DNA from: Bog-532 sp963805255
GTDB taxonomy: Bacteria; Actinomycetota; Actinomycetes; Streptosporangiales; Streptosporangiaceae
DNA length: 64,000 nt
NCBI GenBank assembly: GCA_963805255.1
Contig: CAWDTK010000011.1
Span: forward strand, 62,001-126,000
Reading direction: 5' to 3'
Positions 40,414-48,718 of the stretch are shown here, piece after piece. The notes below the pieces were generated by a model, which saw only the letters and a program-made list of their open reading frames with translations, had not been told where the DNA came from and did not search any database. Position 1 is the stretch's first letter; each line of letters begins with the position of its first letter. The position numbers and the translations under genes were made by a program.

Positions 40414-41063
40414 AGCGGCCAGCTTAGCGGGCCGGGCCGGCCACCGCCAGCGACCGGGAGCGCCCCGCCGGGTTCCCCCGGTCTCTGTAACGCCCCGAGG
40501 CCTATGACGCACTACTTCGTATCACTAGCCACTTGCGTCACATCGCCACCGGAGGTAACTGCTACCCCGCAGTAGGCACAGAACCGCGCCCATACCGGTA
40601 AACCACGCGGCTCCGGCCGAATTACGCAAAGCTATTTTGCCATTCCTCTTGGTGACATCGCCGAATAGTTCGCCGACGATAACGACACGTAAAACGGGAT
40701 ATTTTGGACGCAGAGTAACTAAAACCGTTGACCAGCTCAGAACGCCCCAGTTAATGTGGACAACGCTTTCCGTCAATTCTGATACACAAGGTATCGCGGT
40801 GACATGCACAGCGCATGAGCATCAAGATCTCCACTTGTGACGCACAGGGGCCGTCACAGGTGGCGGATCTCCCGTAGCGGTACGCTACCGGTCGGCGCGT
40901 GACTTCCCCCGGGTCGCAGGCACGGGGGCAGCTGCCCGGGACACAGCCGTATTCGGGCTTTCCGATCGGCATGGTCAATGCTGATCCATTTATGCAAACG
41001 ATTTCGGCCCACGGATTTCGTATACGCTTTGACGGTAATATTCTCATATGGTTATATAATTGT
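40414..41063. other. Non-coding region between trpEG and arsR
   Basis: About 650 bp. Part of it, 40560-40800, is unusually A+T-rich for this genome and contains stop-poor but unconvincing frames, including a 94-codon frame on the minus strand (40525-40809) with no ribosome-binding site or family likeness. The trpEG promoter must lie at its left end and the arsR promoter at its right end. Confidence 0.5.
41029..41060 (+). promoter_or_regulatory. arsR promoter, probably leaderless
   Basis: TTGACG at 41029-41034 and TTATAT at 41052-41057 are 17 bases apart; an overlapping TATAAT is at 41055. The ATG of the ArsR gene is at 41064, only 6 bases after the -10 box, where transcription would begin. 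No Shine-Dalgarno precedes it. The AT-rich CATATGGTTATATAATTGTA also looks like an autoregulatory ArsR operator. Confidence 0.6.
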
Positions 41064-41414
41064 ATGGCAACGGAGACGTTCGCGGTGCTGGCCGAGCCGA
41101 TGCGCCGGCGGCTGCTAAATCTGCTGCTGGACCGGCCGCGCCCGGTTGGCGAGCTAGCCGTACTGCTGGGCCTGAGCCAGCCCGGCACGTCCAAGCACCT
41201 GCGGGTGCTGCGAGATGCGGGCCTGGTGCGGGTCCGCCAGGACGCGCAGCGGCGCTGGTATGAGCTGCAGCCCGGCCCGCTGACGGAAATTGACGCCTGG
41301 CTGCGGCCGTACCGGAAATTCTGGGCCGGCCGGCTCGACGCGCTCGAACGCCGCCTCGAGACCGCGCCGGACGCGGGACCCTACACGACGAAGAAGACGA
41401 GCCCGCCCGTCTGA
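41064..41414 (+). CDS. ArsR-family winged-helix regulator
   Basis: A 116-residue ArsR/SmtB-type protein. The winged helix runs from FAVLAEPMRRRLLNLLLDRPRPVGELAVLLGLSQPGTSKHLRVLRDAGLVRVRQDAQRRWYELQ. No metal-binding Cys cluster is seen, so it is probably one of the non-metal ArsR regulators that sit beside SRPBCC/AHSA1 genes, although none lies here. The ATG at 41064 is preferred because it coincides with the expected transcription start. Confidence 0.88.
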   Translation: MATETFAVLAEPMRRRLLNLLLDRPRPVGELAVLLGLSQPGTSKHLRVLRDAGLVRVRQDAQRRWYELQPGPLTEIDAWLRPYRKFWAGRLDALERRLETAPDAGPYTTKKTSPPV

Positions 41415-41590
41415 GCGGCGCTTTAGCCGAGCCCGTGCCGCCTCAGCTACCTCATAGGCTGCGCAGCGGGCCCGTTCCGGCCAGGCGAGACGAAAACAGG
41501 TGGCCGACTGGCCCTGGAGGTGGCCAACCCGCTGAGATTGTCGGCCGTTGGCGGCAAACTGCCTGTAGGACATTTGAAGGGGACGCGATC

Positions 41591-41680
41591 ATGACGAATA
41601 CCAGCAGACGCCGCGCGCTGCGTGAATCCGGTACGCCAGCGGCTGGCCGGCATGAACGGCACGAAGAGGGTGAGCGCTGA
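41591..41680 (+). CDS. Possible small protein upstream of DUF6225
   Basis: A 29-codon frame (MTNTSRRRALRESGTPAAG...) with AAGGGG about 9 bases before the ATG. It stops two bases before the next ATG, so it could be a translationally coupled leader. It is basic and has no family. It could equally be 5' UTR. Confidence 0.35.
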   Translation: MTNTSRRRALRESGTPAAGRHERHEEGER

Positions 41681-41682
41681 AG

Positions 41683-41967
41683 ATGAAGCTGCTCAAGCAT
41701 GAAGTCAGCGCCTGGACCATCGGGCAGCTTCGCAAGGCTCTGGCCGACTTCCCCGACGACATGCCCGTCCGGGTGGCACCGCTGGAAGAACCGGGCGGCG
41801 ACCTGGAGGCGCCGTTGCAGGTCGTCACCGGTACGGAGGTCCGGCCGTTCGCCTCCGGCGACGGGGAACCGCTCAGCGGGGGCCAGGGTGCGAGCGAGGG
41901 CCAGGGTGCGTCGGGGGAGTATGTGACGCTCGAGTGCGACTTCCCGTCCGGGGAGTACGCGCCCTAG
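41683..41967 (+). CDS. DUF6225-like protein
   Basis: A 94-residue acidic protein resembling a small Streptomyces family of unknown function (DUF6225 by my reading). The N-terminal part, VSAWTIGQLRKALADFPDDMPVRV, is the recognisable core. A GQGASEGQGASGEY repeat leads to the acidic tail. GGGTGAG lies nine bases upstream of the ATG. It follows the 29-codon frame and ArsR in the same direction, but function is unknown. Confidence 0.7.
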   Translation: MKLLKHEVSAWTIGQLRKALADFPDDMPVRVAPLEEPGGDLEAPLQVVTGTEVRPFASGDGEPLSGGQGASEGQGASGEYVTLECDFPSGEYAP

Positions 41968-42318
41968 CCGGGCCAGCCACCGGGCGTTACGCGCCCTGAC
42001 CCGGGCGTCGCGCGACCTGGTGGCGCGGCGGGGGCACCGGGCGTTGCGCGCCCTGGCGGCGCGGCGGGTGTCAGTTCGCAGGCAACCTGGCGCCTTCGCA
42101 CGCGAAGGGGCGCGACATGTGGCGTCTTCGCATTTGATCTGGCGTGGCGCCAGGTAAGCCGGCTTGCGGCGGGGGGCCCGGGGAGCGCCGCCCCAGGAAT
42201 CCGCCACATTGGCTGAGAAGGGCTAGGGCTCCAGCGCAACGGACGCAAGTGGCGCGTCGCAGGTCAGAAGCACCCACCGCGCCAGATTGGACGACAAGTG
42301 ACAGCGGGGCACGGGGTG
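41968..42318. other. Non-coding convergent region with short GC repeats
   Basis: About 350 bp between DUF6225 (plus) and the SpoIIE remnant (minus). It is built largely of CCGGGCGTTGCGCGCCCTGGCGGCGCGG-like repeated blocks at 41980-42070 that can pair with each other. No gene is seen. It may serve as a bidirectional terminator. Confidence 0.5.
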
Positions 42319-42760
42319 TTACGCGGTCGCGGCACGTGGCGGCGGAACATCCGGAATGCGCGCGAGGACCAGGGTGGTGTCGTCCTCGCCGCGCTCCCAG
42401 AGCTTGCCCACCACGACATCGAAGATGCCGGGCAGCGGTCCCTGGCAGCCGGCCGGGGCGTCGCGCAGCGCCTGAATGCCCTCGTCAAAGGACCGGGCCC
42501 GGCTCTCCACGAGGCCATCGGTGTACAGGGTGAGAACGGCGCCGGAGGCCAGCGGCACTTCAGCCGTGCCGAAGGCTTCCGCGCCCAGCCCGAGCGGCAG
42601 GCCAGCGGGGACGTCGATCACTTTCGTGGTGCCGTCGGGCGTGGCGAGCACGGGCGGGAGGTGTCCAGCCACGGTGATCACACACGACCCGGTGGCAGGG
42701 GCCAGGACGGCGTAGACGCAGGTGGCGAAGGTGGCGGTTTCATAGACCGGGATCGTGCTG
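42319..42760 (-). pseudogene. SpoIIE/PP2C-type serine phosphatase, C-terminal remnant
   Basis: The frame contains the C-terminal part of a SpoIIE phosphatase: ATFATCVYAVLAPATGSCVITVAGHLPPVLATPDG, LPLGLGAEAFGTAEVPLASGAVLTLYTDGLVESRARSFDEGI, and the last metal site GEDDTTLVLARIPD. The N-terminal metal-binding half (with the DxxG-type Asp) and any sensor domain are missing; upstream the frame runs into the repeats of the neighbouring gene in another frame. A fusion-deletion brought the two together. It is unlikely to be active alone. Confidence 0.75.
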
Positions 42761-44026
42761 AATCCCCGCGGCGCCTGTATGGTTCCCGTGGCGAGCCCGG
42801 CAGTGGCCCTTGAACGTCGCCTTGCCGAACCCGGCATCGTCCTCGAAACTCGCCTCGCTGAACCAGCTATCGCCCTCGAAGGTCGCCCCGTCGAACCAGG
42901 TATCGCCCTCGAAGGCCGCCCGGTCGAACCAGGCAGTATCCTCGAAGGCCGCCCCGTCGAACCAGGTATCGCCCTTGAAGCTCGCCTCGCCGAACCGGGC
43001 AGTGCCCTCAAAGGTCGCCTCGCCGAACCGGGCAGTGCCCTCGAAGGTCGCCTCGCCGAACCCGGTACCGCGCTTGAACGTCGCCCTGCCGAACCCGGCA
43101 TCGTCCTTGAAGGCCGCCCCGTCGAACCGGGCGGTGTCCTTGAAAGTCGCCCGGTAGAACCCGGCAATGCCCTTGAAGGTCGCCTCGCCGAACCGGGCAG
43201 TGCCCTCGAAGGTTGCCTCGCCGAACCCGGCGCGGCCCTTGAACGTCGCCCCGGTGAACCCGGCATCGTCGTCGAAACTCGCCTCGCTGAACCAGGCATC
43301 GTCGCCCTCGAATGTCGCCCTGTCGAACCGGGCAGTGCCCTCGAACATCGCCCCGGTGAACCCGGCAGTGCCCTTGAACGTCGCCTCGCCGAACCACGCA
43401 TCGCCGTTGAACGTTGCCCCGTCGAACCAGGCAGTGCCCTCGAACGTCGCCTCGCTGAACCAGGTATCGCCGTTGAATGCCGCCCTGTCGAACCGGGCAG
43501 TGCCCTCGAACGTTGCCCCGGTGAACCAGGCGTCGCCGTTGAACGTTGCCCCGTCGAACCCGGCAGTGCCCTCGAACGTTGCCCCAGTGAACCAGGCATC
43601 GCCCTCGAACGTTGCCCCGGTGAACCAGGCAGTGCCCTCGAACGTCGCCCCGTCGAACCGGGTACCGTCCTTGAACGTCGCCCCGGTGAACTCGGTACTG
43701 TCCTTGAATGTCGCCCTGCCGAACCGGGCAGTGCCCTTGAACGTCGCCTCGCCGAACCCGGCATCGCCCTCGAAAATCGCCTCGTCAAAGAGCGCATCCG
43801 CAAACATCGGGTGGCCGTCGTCATCGTGCGGGGCGGCCTCCAGGATTCTTATACCGAGGGGCTCAGAGATCACCACGCCACGGACGTCGAGCCTGCTGGT
43901 TTTGGAGAACTGCCCAAGCGCTGCGTCCCGCTCCTTATCTCCCGCATGGGCGAGACAGCTGGTTCCGGAGGCCAGGCAGACGCCAGTGCATCCTTCTTGA
44001 TCACAGGTGGGCCAGCTACCGGCCAT
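42740..44026 (-). CDS. Pentapeptide-repeat-family protein with 11-residue period
   Basis: A 428-residue protein. A Cys-rich start (CDQEGCTGVCLASGTSCLAHAGD) and a short linker precede about 30 copies of an 11-residue unit (F-[EK]-G-[TD]-A-x-F-x-x-A-T). Phe residues fall at alternating 5 and 6 spacing, as in the Pentapeptide_3 type rather than the classic strict five. One unit has an extra residue (EGDDAWF). The expected fold is a right-handed beta-helix; some such proteins shield gyrase, but nothing here shows the target. The ATG at 44026 has GGAGG upstream. The last 25 residues are out of pattern, where the gene runs into the SpoIIE remnant. Confidence 0.82.
   Translation of the reverse strand: MAGSWPTCDQEGCTGVCLASGTSCLAHAGDKERDAALGQFSKTSRLDVRGVVISEPLGIRILEAAPHDDDGHPMFADALFDEAIFEGDAGFGEATFKGTARFGRATFKDSTEFTGATFKDGTRFDGATFEGTAWFTGATFEGDAWFTGATFEGTAGFDGATFNGDAWFTGATFEGTARFDRAAFNGDTWFSEATFEGTAWFDGATFNGDAWFGEATFKGTAGFTGAMFEGTARFDRATFEGDDAWFSEASFDDDAGFTGATFKGRAGFGEATFEGTARFGEATFKGIAGFYRATFKDTARFDGAAFKDDAGFGRATFKRGTGFGEATFEGTARFGEATFEGTARFGEASFKGDTWFDGAAFEDTAWFDRAAFEGDTWFDGATFEGDSWFSEASFEDDAGFGKATFKGHCRARHGNHTGAAGIQHDPGL
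42800..43790. repeat. 33-bp coding tandem repeat array
   Basis: About 30 copies of a 33-bp unit (CCCTCGAACGTTGCCCCGG... on the plus strand) encode the 11-residue units. As 33 is a multiple of three and the unit lacks stops, all these frames stay open through the array, which explains the long spurious frames on both strands. The array is prone to slippage and assembly collapse. Confidence 0.93.
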
Positions 44027-44383
44027 CGGGCTTGCCTCCGGGAATCGGTGAGCCTTGCTGGTTTCCGTTGAGCTGCGGGAGTGCTCGGCAACTATCTCAT
44101 GACGCCCCTGTGTGGTTAAAGGTCGCCGGGCTCCTGCCCGCTCAGCCATGCCGTCAGCGCATACGACGCGTGCCGGCCGAGGGAACGCCGAGCTGATCAT
44201 AGCGCCAAGTCATGCGGGTCAGCGTGGCCCGCAGCGTCCTGAACATCTTCCGGGCTGCTGCAGCGGGTAGTGGAAGCTCCGGGCTGGGCCTGCTGTTCGG
44301 CGAGGACGACCGCCGAGCGCTCTCCCGGGCCGATTGCCTGGGCGACTGAGCCCGGGTGACTGAGCCCGCACAACCCGGCAACG

Positions 44384-45625
44384 TCACTGATTCCGAACGG
44401 ACCTGATGCAAAGCCCGGGGGCGCTGCGACGTCGCAGCGTCCCAGGCTCCATCGCGGCCCGTTCGGTTAAGGTGACCGACGTCGCCATCTGGGCCGTGGC
44501 CTGGTCGAGGATGCCGGCGCTGGTCGCGAAGTTGAGCCGCGCGTAACCGCTGCCGACCGCGCCGAACCGCAGCCCGGGTTCGAGGGCGACCCGGCCGCGA
44601 TCGAGGAAGTGGTCGCGGGCCTGGTCGTCCGGGCCAAGGGCGGAGCAGTCGAGCCAGGCCAAAAAGGTCGCCTCCGGCGGGTGCCAGGCGACAGTGGGGA
44701 GGCGGTCCCGCAGCAGGGTCGACAGCAGAGCGCGGCGGTGGTCGAGGGTGGCCAGCAGCCGGTCGAGCCAGGGCTCCCCCTCGCTGAACGCGGCGATCGC
44801 GGCGAGCACGCCGAAGTGGCCGATGCGCCACTTGGTGTCGGGCGGGAACCGGTCGGTGAGGGCGGCCATGGCCGGCGCGGCGGTGACGACGGCGGCGCAC
44901 TTCAGCGCGGCGAGGTTCCAGGCCTTGCTCGCGGACAGCACGCTGACCGCGAGGCCGACCGCGCCGGGCACGGTCAGCAGCGGGGTGAAGGTGGCGCCGG
45001 GCAGCACCAGCGGGCCGTGGATCTCGTCACTGATCAGCGTGACCCGGTAGATCCGGGCCAGCCGGACCAGCGCGGCCAGGTCGTCGGCGGTGTGCACCCG
45101 GCCGACCGGGTTTTGCGGGTTGCACAGCACGTACGCGGCCGGGTGGGTGGCGAACGCCGCCTCCAGCGCGGGCAGGTCCAGGCGCCAGCCGTCGGCGCCG
45201 TGCGCCAGCGGGACCTCCACCAGCCGGGCCCCGGCTTCGGGCACCCAGTCGAAGAACGGCGGGTAGACCGGCGGGCTGATCACGACCGCGTCGCCGGAGC
45301 GGGTCAGGATCCGCAGCAGTTCGACCACGCCGACCCCGACGTCTGTCACCGCGGTCACCGCGGCCGGGTCCAGGTCCCAGTTCCAGCGGCGGGCCGCGAA
45401 TCCGGCGATGGCCCGGCCCAGGTCCGGCACGGCCCGGGCGTACCCGGTGTCGGACCGATCGACGGCTTCGCGCAGGACGTCGGCGACGGGCGGGGCCAGC
45501 CCGAAGTCCATCTCGGCCACGGTCAGCGGCAGCACATCGGCGGGGTAGGTCTGCCATTTGGCGCTGCGCCGCTGCCGCAGCACGTCCAGCGGGTCGACCG
45601 GCAGCCCGGCGGCACCAGAATCCAT
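44384..45625 (-). CDS. PLP-dependent C-S lyase, MalY/PatB type
   Basis: A 413-residue fold-type I enzyme of the PatB/MalY group, which cleaves cystathionine and other S-conjugates. Motifs: LTVAEMDFGLAPPV, GYARAVPDLGRAIAGF, VVISPPVYPPFFDWV, YVLCNPQNPVGRV, LISDEIHGPLVLPG (Asp to the pyridine N), the Schiff-base Lys in SVLSASKAWNLAALKCA, and FATSAGILDQA near the end. The last 25 residues (AMEPGTLRRRSAPGL...) extend past the usual end. It is convergent with nothing; the pentapeptide gene lies downstream on the same strand. Confidence 0.9.
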   Translation of the reverse strand: MDSGAAGLPVDPLDVLRQRRSAKWQTYPADVLPLTVAEMDFGLAPPVADVLREAVDRSDTGYARAVPDLGRAIAGFAARRWNWDLDPAAVTAVTDVGVGVVELLRILTRSGDAVVISPPVYPPFFDWVPEAGARLVEVPLAHGADGWRLDLPALEAAFATHPAAYVLCNPQNPVGRVHTADDLAALVRLARIYRVTLISDEIHGPLVLPGATFTPLLTVPGAVGLAVSVLSASKAWNLAALKCAAVVTAAPAMAALTDRFPPDTKWRIGHFGVLAAIAAFSEGEPWLDRLLATLDHRRALLSTLLRDRLPTVAWHPPEATFLAWLDCSALGPDDQARDHFLDRGRVALEPGLRFGAVGSGYARLNFATSAGILDQATAQMATSVTLTERAAMEPGTLRRRSAPGLCIRSVRNQ

Positions 45626-45732
45626 GCGCCCCAGCCTGCCCTAACGCAACGCCCGGATCAAAGCGCGCACTGGTGCCGCTAAGACGGTCGTGGGCGATCG
45701 CGGGCGGAGGAGCCCCGGGTCGGCTCAGATGT

Positions 45733-46878
45733 CTAGATCAGCTCGAAGATGGTGGCGTTGGCCTGGCCGCCGCCCTCGCACATGGTCTGCAGCCCGTAGC
45801 GGATCCCGTGGTCCCGCATGCGGTGCACCAGCGTGGTCATCGCGCGGGCCCCGCTTCCGCCCAGCGGGTGGCCCAGGGCGATGGCGCCGCCGCTCGGGTT
45901 CAGCACCTTGGGGTCGGCGCCCAGCTCGGCCAGCCACGCCAGCGGCACCGGCGCGAACGCCTCGTTGACCTCGGCCACGCCGATCTGGTCGATGGTCAGC
46001 CCGCTGCGCTGCAGGGCCTTCTGGGTGGCGGGGATCGGCGCGGTCAGCATGATCACCGGATCGGCGGCGGCCAGCACCGCGGTGTGCACCCGCGCCAGCG
46101 GGCTCAGCCCGAGCTCGGCGGCCTTCGCGCTGGTCGTGATGAGCAGCGCGGCCGAGCCGTCACTGATTTGCGAGCTGTTCCCGGCGGTGATCACGCCGTC
46201 CGGGCGGAACGCCGGCTTCAGCGCGCCCAGCGTCTCCAGTGTGCCGCCCCGGCGGATACCCTCGTCGGCGTTGACTACTGTGCCGTCGGGCCTGGTCACC
46301 GGCACGATCTGCGCCTCGAAGCCGCCCTCGTCCTGCGCGGCGGCGGCCTTCTCGTGCGAGGCGAGGCTGTATTCGTCCAGCTGGGTGCGGGACAGCCGCC
46401 ACCGCTCGGCGACCATCTCCGCACCGATGCCCTGGTTCGGCAGCACGCCCTCGTAACGGGCCCGGAAGCCTTCGCCGAACGGCCACACCTGGCCGATGGA
46501 GGAGCCCATCGGCACCCGGCTCATGGACTCCACGCCGCCGGCCACGGCCACGTCGTACTGCCCGGCGATGACGCCGGCCGCGGCGAAGTGCACCGCCTGC
46601 TGGGAGGAGCCGCACTGCCGGTCGACGGTCACGCCCGGCACGGACTCGGGCCAGCCCGCGCCCAGCACCGCGTTCCGGGCGATGTCCAAGGTCTGCTCCC
46701 CGACCTGGCTCAGGCAGCCCCAGATCACATCGTCCACGATGGCCGGGTCGACCCCGGTGCGCTCCGCGAGGGCCTTGAGCACAAGCGCCGACAGATCGGC
46801 CGGATGCACCCCGGACAGCCCGCCGTTGTGCCTGCCTACCGGTGTCCGCACCGCCGCCACGATTACCGCGTCACGCAC
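45733..46878 (-). CDS. Thiolase (acetyl-CoA C-acyltransferase)
   Basis: A 381-residue thiolase that cleaves or condenses 3-ketoacyl-CoA. The nucleophile is in VDRQCGSSQQAVHFAAAG, then VAGGVESMSRVPMG, EVNEAFAPVPLAW (His-loop equivalent), GGAIALGHPLGGSGARAMTTL, and the second Cys in QTMCEGGGQANATIFE. It is divergent from the TetR gene across an AT-rich 190-bp region, which suggests TetR control. It fits with the downstream SDR and CoA-transferase as a beta-oxidation-type set. Confidence 0.95.
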   Translation of the reverse strand: MRDAVIVAAVRTPVGRHNGGLSGVHPADLSALVLKALAERTGVDPAIVDDVIWGCLSQVGEQTLDIARNAVLGAGWPESVPGVTVDRQCGSSQQAVHFAAAGVIAGQYDVAVAGGVESMSRVPMGSSIGQVWPFGEGFRARYEGVLPNQGIGAEMVAERWRLSRTQLDEYSLASHEKAAAAQDEGGFEAQIVPVTRPDGTVVNADEGIRRGGTLETLGALKPAFRPDGVITAGNSSQISDGSAALLITTSAKAAELGLSPLARVHTAVLAAADPVIMLTAPIPATQKALQRSGLTIDQIGVAEVNEAFAPVPLAWLAELGADPKVLNPSGGAIALGHPLGGSGARAMTTLVHRMRDHGIRYGLQTMCEGGGQANATIFELI

Positions 46879-47067
46879 TGAGCCGTCCTCGAGGTCGCCG
46901 GGACCGCACGATCCCGGGATGTTCCGGTACCCGGCCAGGTTACCATTCGGGTATTACTGAATCTATATAAACTATCTGATCTTTCGGTAGCGGCCCGGAT
47001 GGGCCGGTCATCGTTGCGGCGGCCGAATACGCTGGCCGCCATCTGACCCGGGGACGGAGGCTGGCCC
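46879..47067. promoter_or_regulatory. Divergent thiolase-tetR promoter region
   Basis: It contains an AT-rich segment (TGAATCTATATAAACTATCTGATC at about 46958-46982), unusual for this genome, with an inverted arrangement ATTCGGGTATTACTGAAT just before it. These are plausible operator and promoter sequences for TetR autoregulation and thiolase control. Confidence 0.5.
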
Positions 47068-47703
47068 ATGGCCGCAGACGCGGACGAGCGCAAGCGCATC
47101 ATCGACGCCGCATACCGCTGCCTGACCGCCCGTAACGGCGCGACCGTGCCGGTCACCGACATCCTGGCCGAGGCCGGGCTGTCCACCCGGGCCTTCTACC
47201 GGCACTTCGAGTCCAAGGACAGCCTGCTGCTGGCCATGTTCCGGCGGGACAGCGACCGGGTGATCTGCGAGATGGACGCCATCGTGGCGGTCGCCGCGTC
47301 CCCGGCGGACGCGTTGCGGGAGTTCATCCAGGGCACGCTGCGGCTGACCGCCGAGGAACGCCGCCGTCAGCGCGTCATGATCCTGATGTCGGAGGAGGCG
47401 CAGCGCGCCCGCGGCTACGGCGCCGAACGCTCCCGGGCCCAGGCCGCGCGGGAGAGGACGATCATCCGCATTCTGGGTCAGGGACGTGCGGACGGGTCGT
47501 TCCCGTGGGCCAGGCCGGAGGCGGACGCCCGGTCGATCCGGGCCGCCCTGTGCCAGGCGTTCGACGAGCAGATGTCCCAGTCCGCCCCGGTGACCGCGGC
47601 CGAGGCCGCGGACCGGATCATCGACTTCGCCCTCCGGGCGCTCGGCGCGGCCGCGCCGAGCGGCCTGGCCGCCACTCCGCATCATAAAAATTTAGATTCT
47701 TAA
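47068..47703 (+). CDS. TetR-family regulator
   Basis: A 211-residue TetR protein. The DNA-binding domain is at residues 8-55 (KRIIDAAYRCLTARNGATVPVTDILAEAGLSTRAFYRHFESKDSLLLAMFRR), followed by an unconserved all-helical ligand domain. The ATG at 47068 has GGAGGC about 11 bases upstream. It is divergent from thiolase and followed 48 bp later by a GntR gene, so both probably govern this acyl-CoA locus. Confidence 0.92.
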   Translation: MAADADERKRIIDAAYRCLTARNGATVPVTDILAEAGLSTRAFYRHFESKDSLLLAMFRRDSDRVICEMDAIVAVAASPADALREFIQGTLRLTAEERRRQRVMILMSEEAQRARGYGAERSRAQAARERTIIRILGQGRADGSFPWARPEADARSIRAALCQAFDEQMSQSAPVTAAEAADRIIDFALRALGAAAPSGLAATPHHKNLDS

Positions 47704-47751
47704 CTGGCTAACATAGAGTAATCGACGGCTGACCGGAACGGAGATGGCGCC

Positions 47752-48534
47752 GTGACGAGACCGGTAGGCGCGCGCCCGTTCAGCACGAACGGCTACCGCG
47801 TCCGGCCGCAGAAGATGGCCGGCATGGTGGCGGGCCGCATCCGCCAGATGATCGCGCGCGGCGAGCTCACCGACGGTGAATGGCTACCGACCGAGCCCGA
47901 GCTGATGGAACAGTTCGGCGTGTCCCGTCCCACGCTGCGGGAGGCGTTCCGGCTGCTGGAGTCGGACTCTCTGGTCACCATCCGGCGCGGGCCGCCCGGC
48001 GGCGCGCGGGTGACCGTGCCCGGGCCCGAGGCCGCGGCGGCCCAGTTCGGCATGCTGCTCACCCTGACCGGCACCACCCTGACGGACGTGTACGAGGCGC
48101 GGACGGTGATCGAGCCCGCCGCTGCGCGCCGGCTCGCCGAGCGGGGTACCGCCGCGGACCGCAAGCAGCTCGCCGCCGTCCTGGGCCAGTTGCGGGAGAA
48201 CGTCGAGGACCCGATGACGTTCGGCCGGACGACCACGATGTTCCACCAGAGCGTGGTGGAGCTGTCCGGCAACAAGACACTGACTGCGGTGGCCGGGATG
48301 CTGATGGAGATCATCAACCGTCACGTCGAGCGCACCTGCACCGAGACGACGCGGACACCGGAGGAGATCGAGGCGGACAACCGGCGCGCGCTGCTGTCCC
48401 ATGAGAAGCTGGTGGAACTCGTCAACGCGCGGGACGGTGACGGCGCGGAGAAGCTCTGGGTCAAGCACATGCGCGCCGTCCGCCAGTACCTCCTCCCCGG
48501 TGCGGACACCCAGGTTGTCGACCTCCTCTACTGA
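47752..48534 (+). CDS. GntR-family regulator with FCD domain
   Basis: A 260-residue FadR-subfamily protein. The winged helix is VAGRIRQMIARGELTDGEWLPTEPELMEQFGVSRPTLREAFRLLESDSLVTIRRG. The C-terminal FCD ligand domain (VYEARTVIEPAAARRLAE, FGRTTTMFHQSVVELSGNKTLTAVAGML, LSHEKLVELVNARDGDGAEKL) keeps Asp/His residues that bind a metal and an organic acid in the family. The GTG start at 47752 is preceded by GGAGATGG. It may sense an acyl-CoA or acid handled by the neighbouring enzymes. Confidence 0.92.
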   Translation: MTRPVGARPFSTNGYRVRPQKMAGMVAGRIRQMIARGELTDGEWLPTEPELMEQFGVSRPTLREAFRLLESDSLVTIRRGPPGGARVTVPGPEAAAAQFGMLLTLTGTTLTDVYEARTVIEPAAARRLAERGTAADRKQLAAVLGQLRENVEDPMTFGRTTTMFHQSVVELSGNKTLTAVAGMLMEIINRHVERTCTETTRTPEEIEADNRRALLSHEKLVELVNARDGDGAEKLWVKHMRAVRQYLLPGADTQVVDLLY

Positions 48535-48625
48535 GCCTCCCCGGCGCCGCGCCTGCTCCATGCCGGTGTGCTGAAACCCGCGTCATGCCAGGGTGTCAGC
48601 ACACAGCAACGGCGAGGTGGGCGAG

Positions 48626-48679
48626 CTTCCGGTGGACATGTTCAGATAGCTACTTCCGGTGGACATGTTCAGATAGCTA
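48626..48679. repeat. 27-bp exact tandem repeat before the SDR gene
   Basis: Two identical, adjacent copies of CTTCCGGTGGACATGTTC-AGATAGCTA lie about 40 bp upstream of the SDR start. The sequence resembles the terminal repeats seen at the ends of some insertion sequences, so it may be an excision or end-joining scar. It could also be a double operator for the SDR/CoA-transferase genes. Confidence 0.8.
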
Positions 48680-48718
48680 ACAGAGACCCACTGCGGCCGT
48701 CTCACGGAGGTGGAGAGC

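Noticed and set aside
40525..40809. 94-codon minus-strand frame with hydrophobic stretches
   Set aside because: Low GC at the third position, no ribosome-binding site and no family likeness; probably leader or promoter DNA.
42800..43790. CRISPR-like array
   Set aside because: The repeats are contiguous 33-bp coding units with no unique spacers.
42755..44071. 438-codon plus-strand frame of regular repeats
   Set aside because: The 33-bp unit without stops keeps several frames open. The minus-strand frame with Phe periodicity and a Shine-Dalgarno is the real one.
44154..44900. 248-codon minus-strand frame
   Set aside because: It overlaps the PatB-type gene in another frame and shows no domain; its tail is non-coding DNA.
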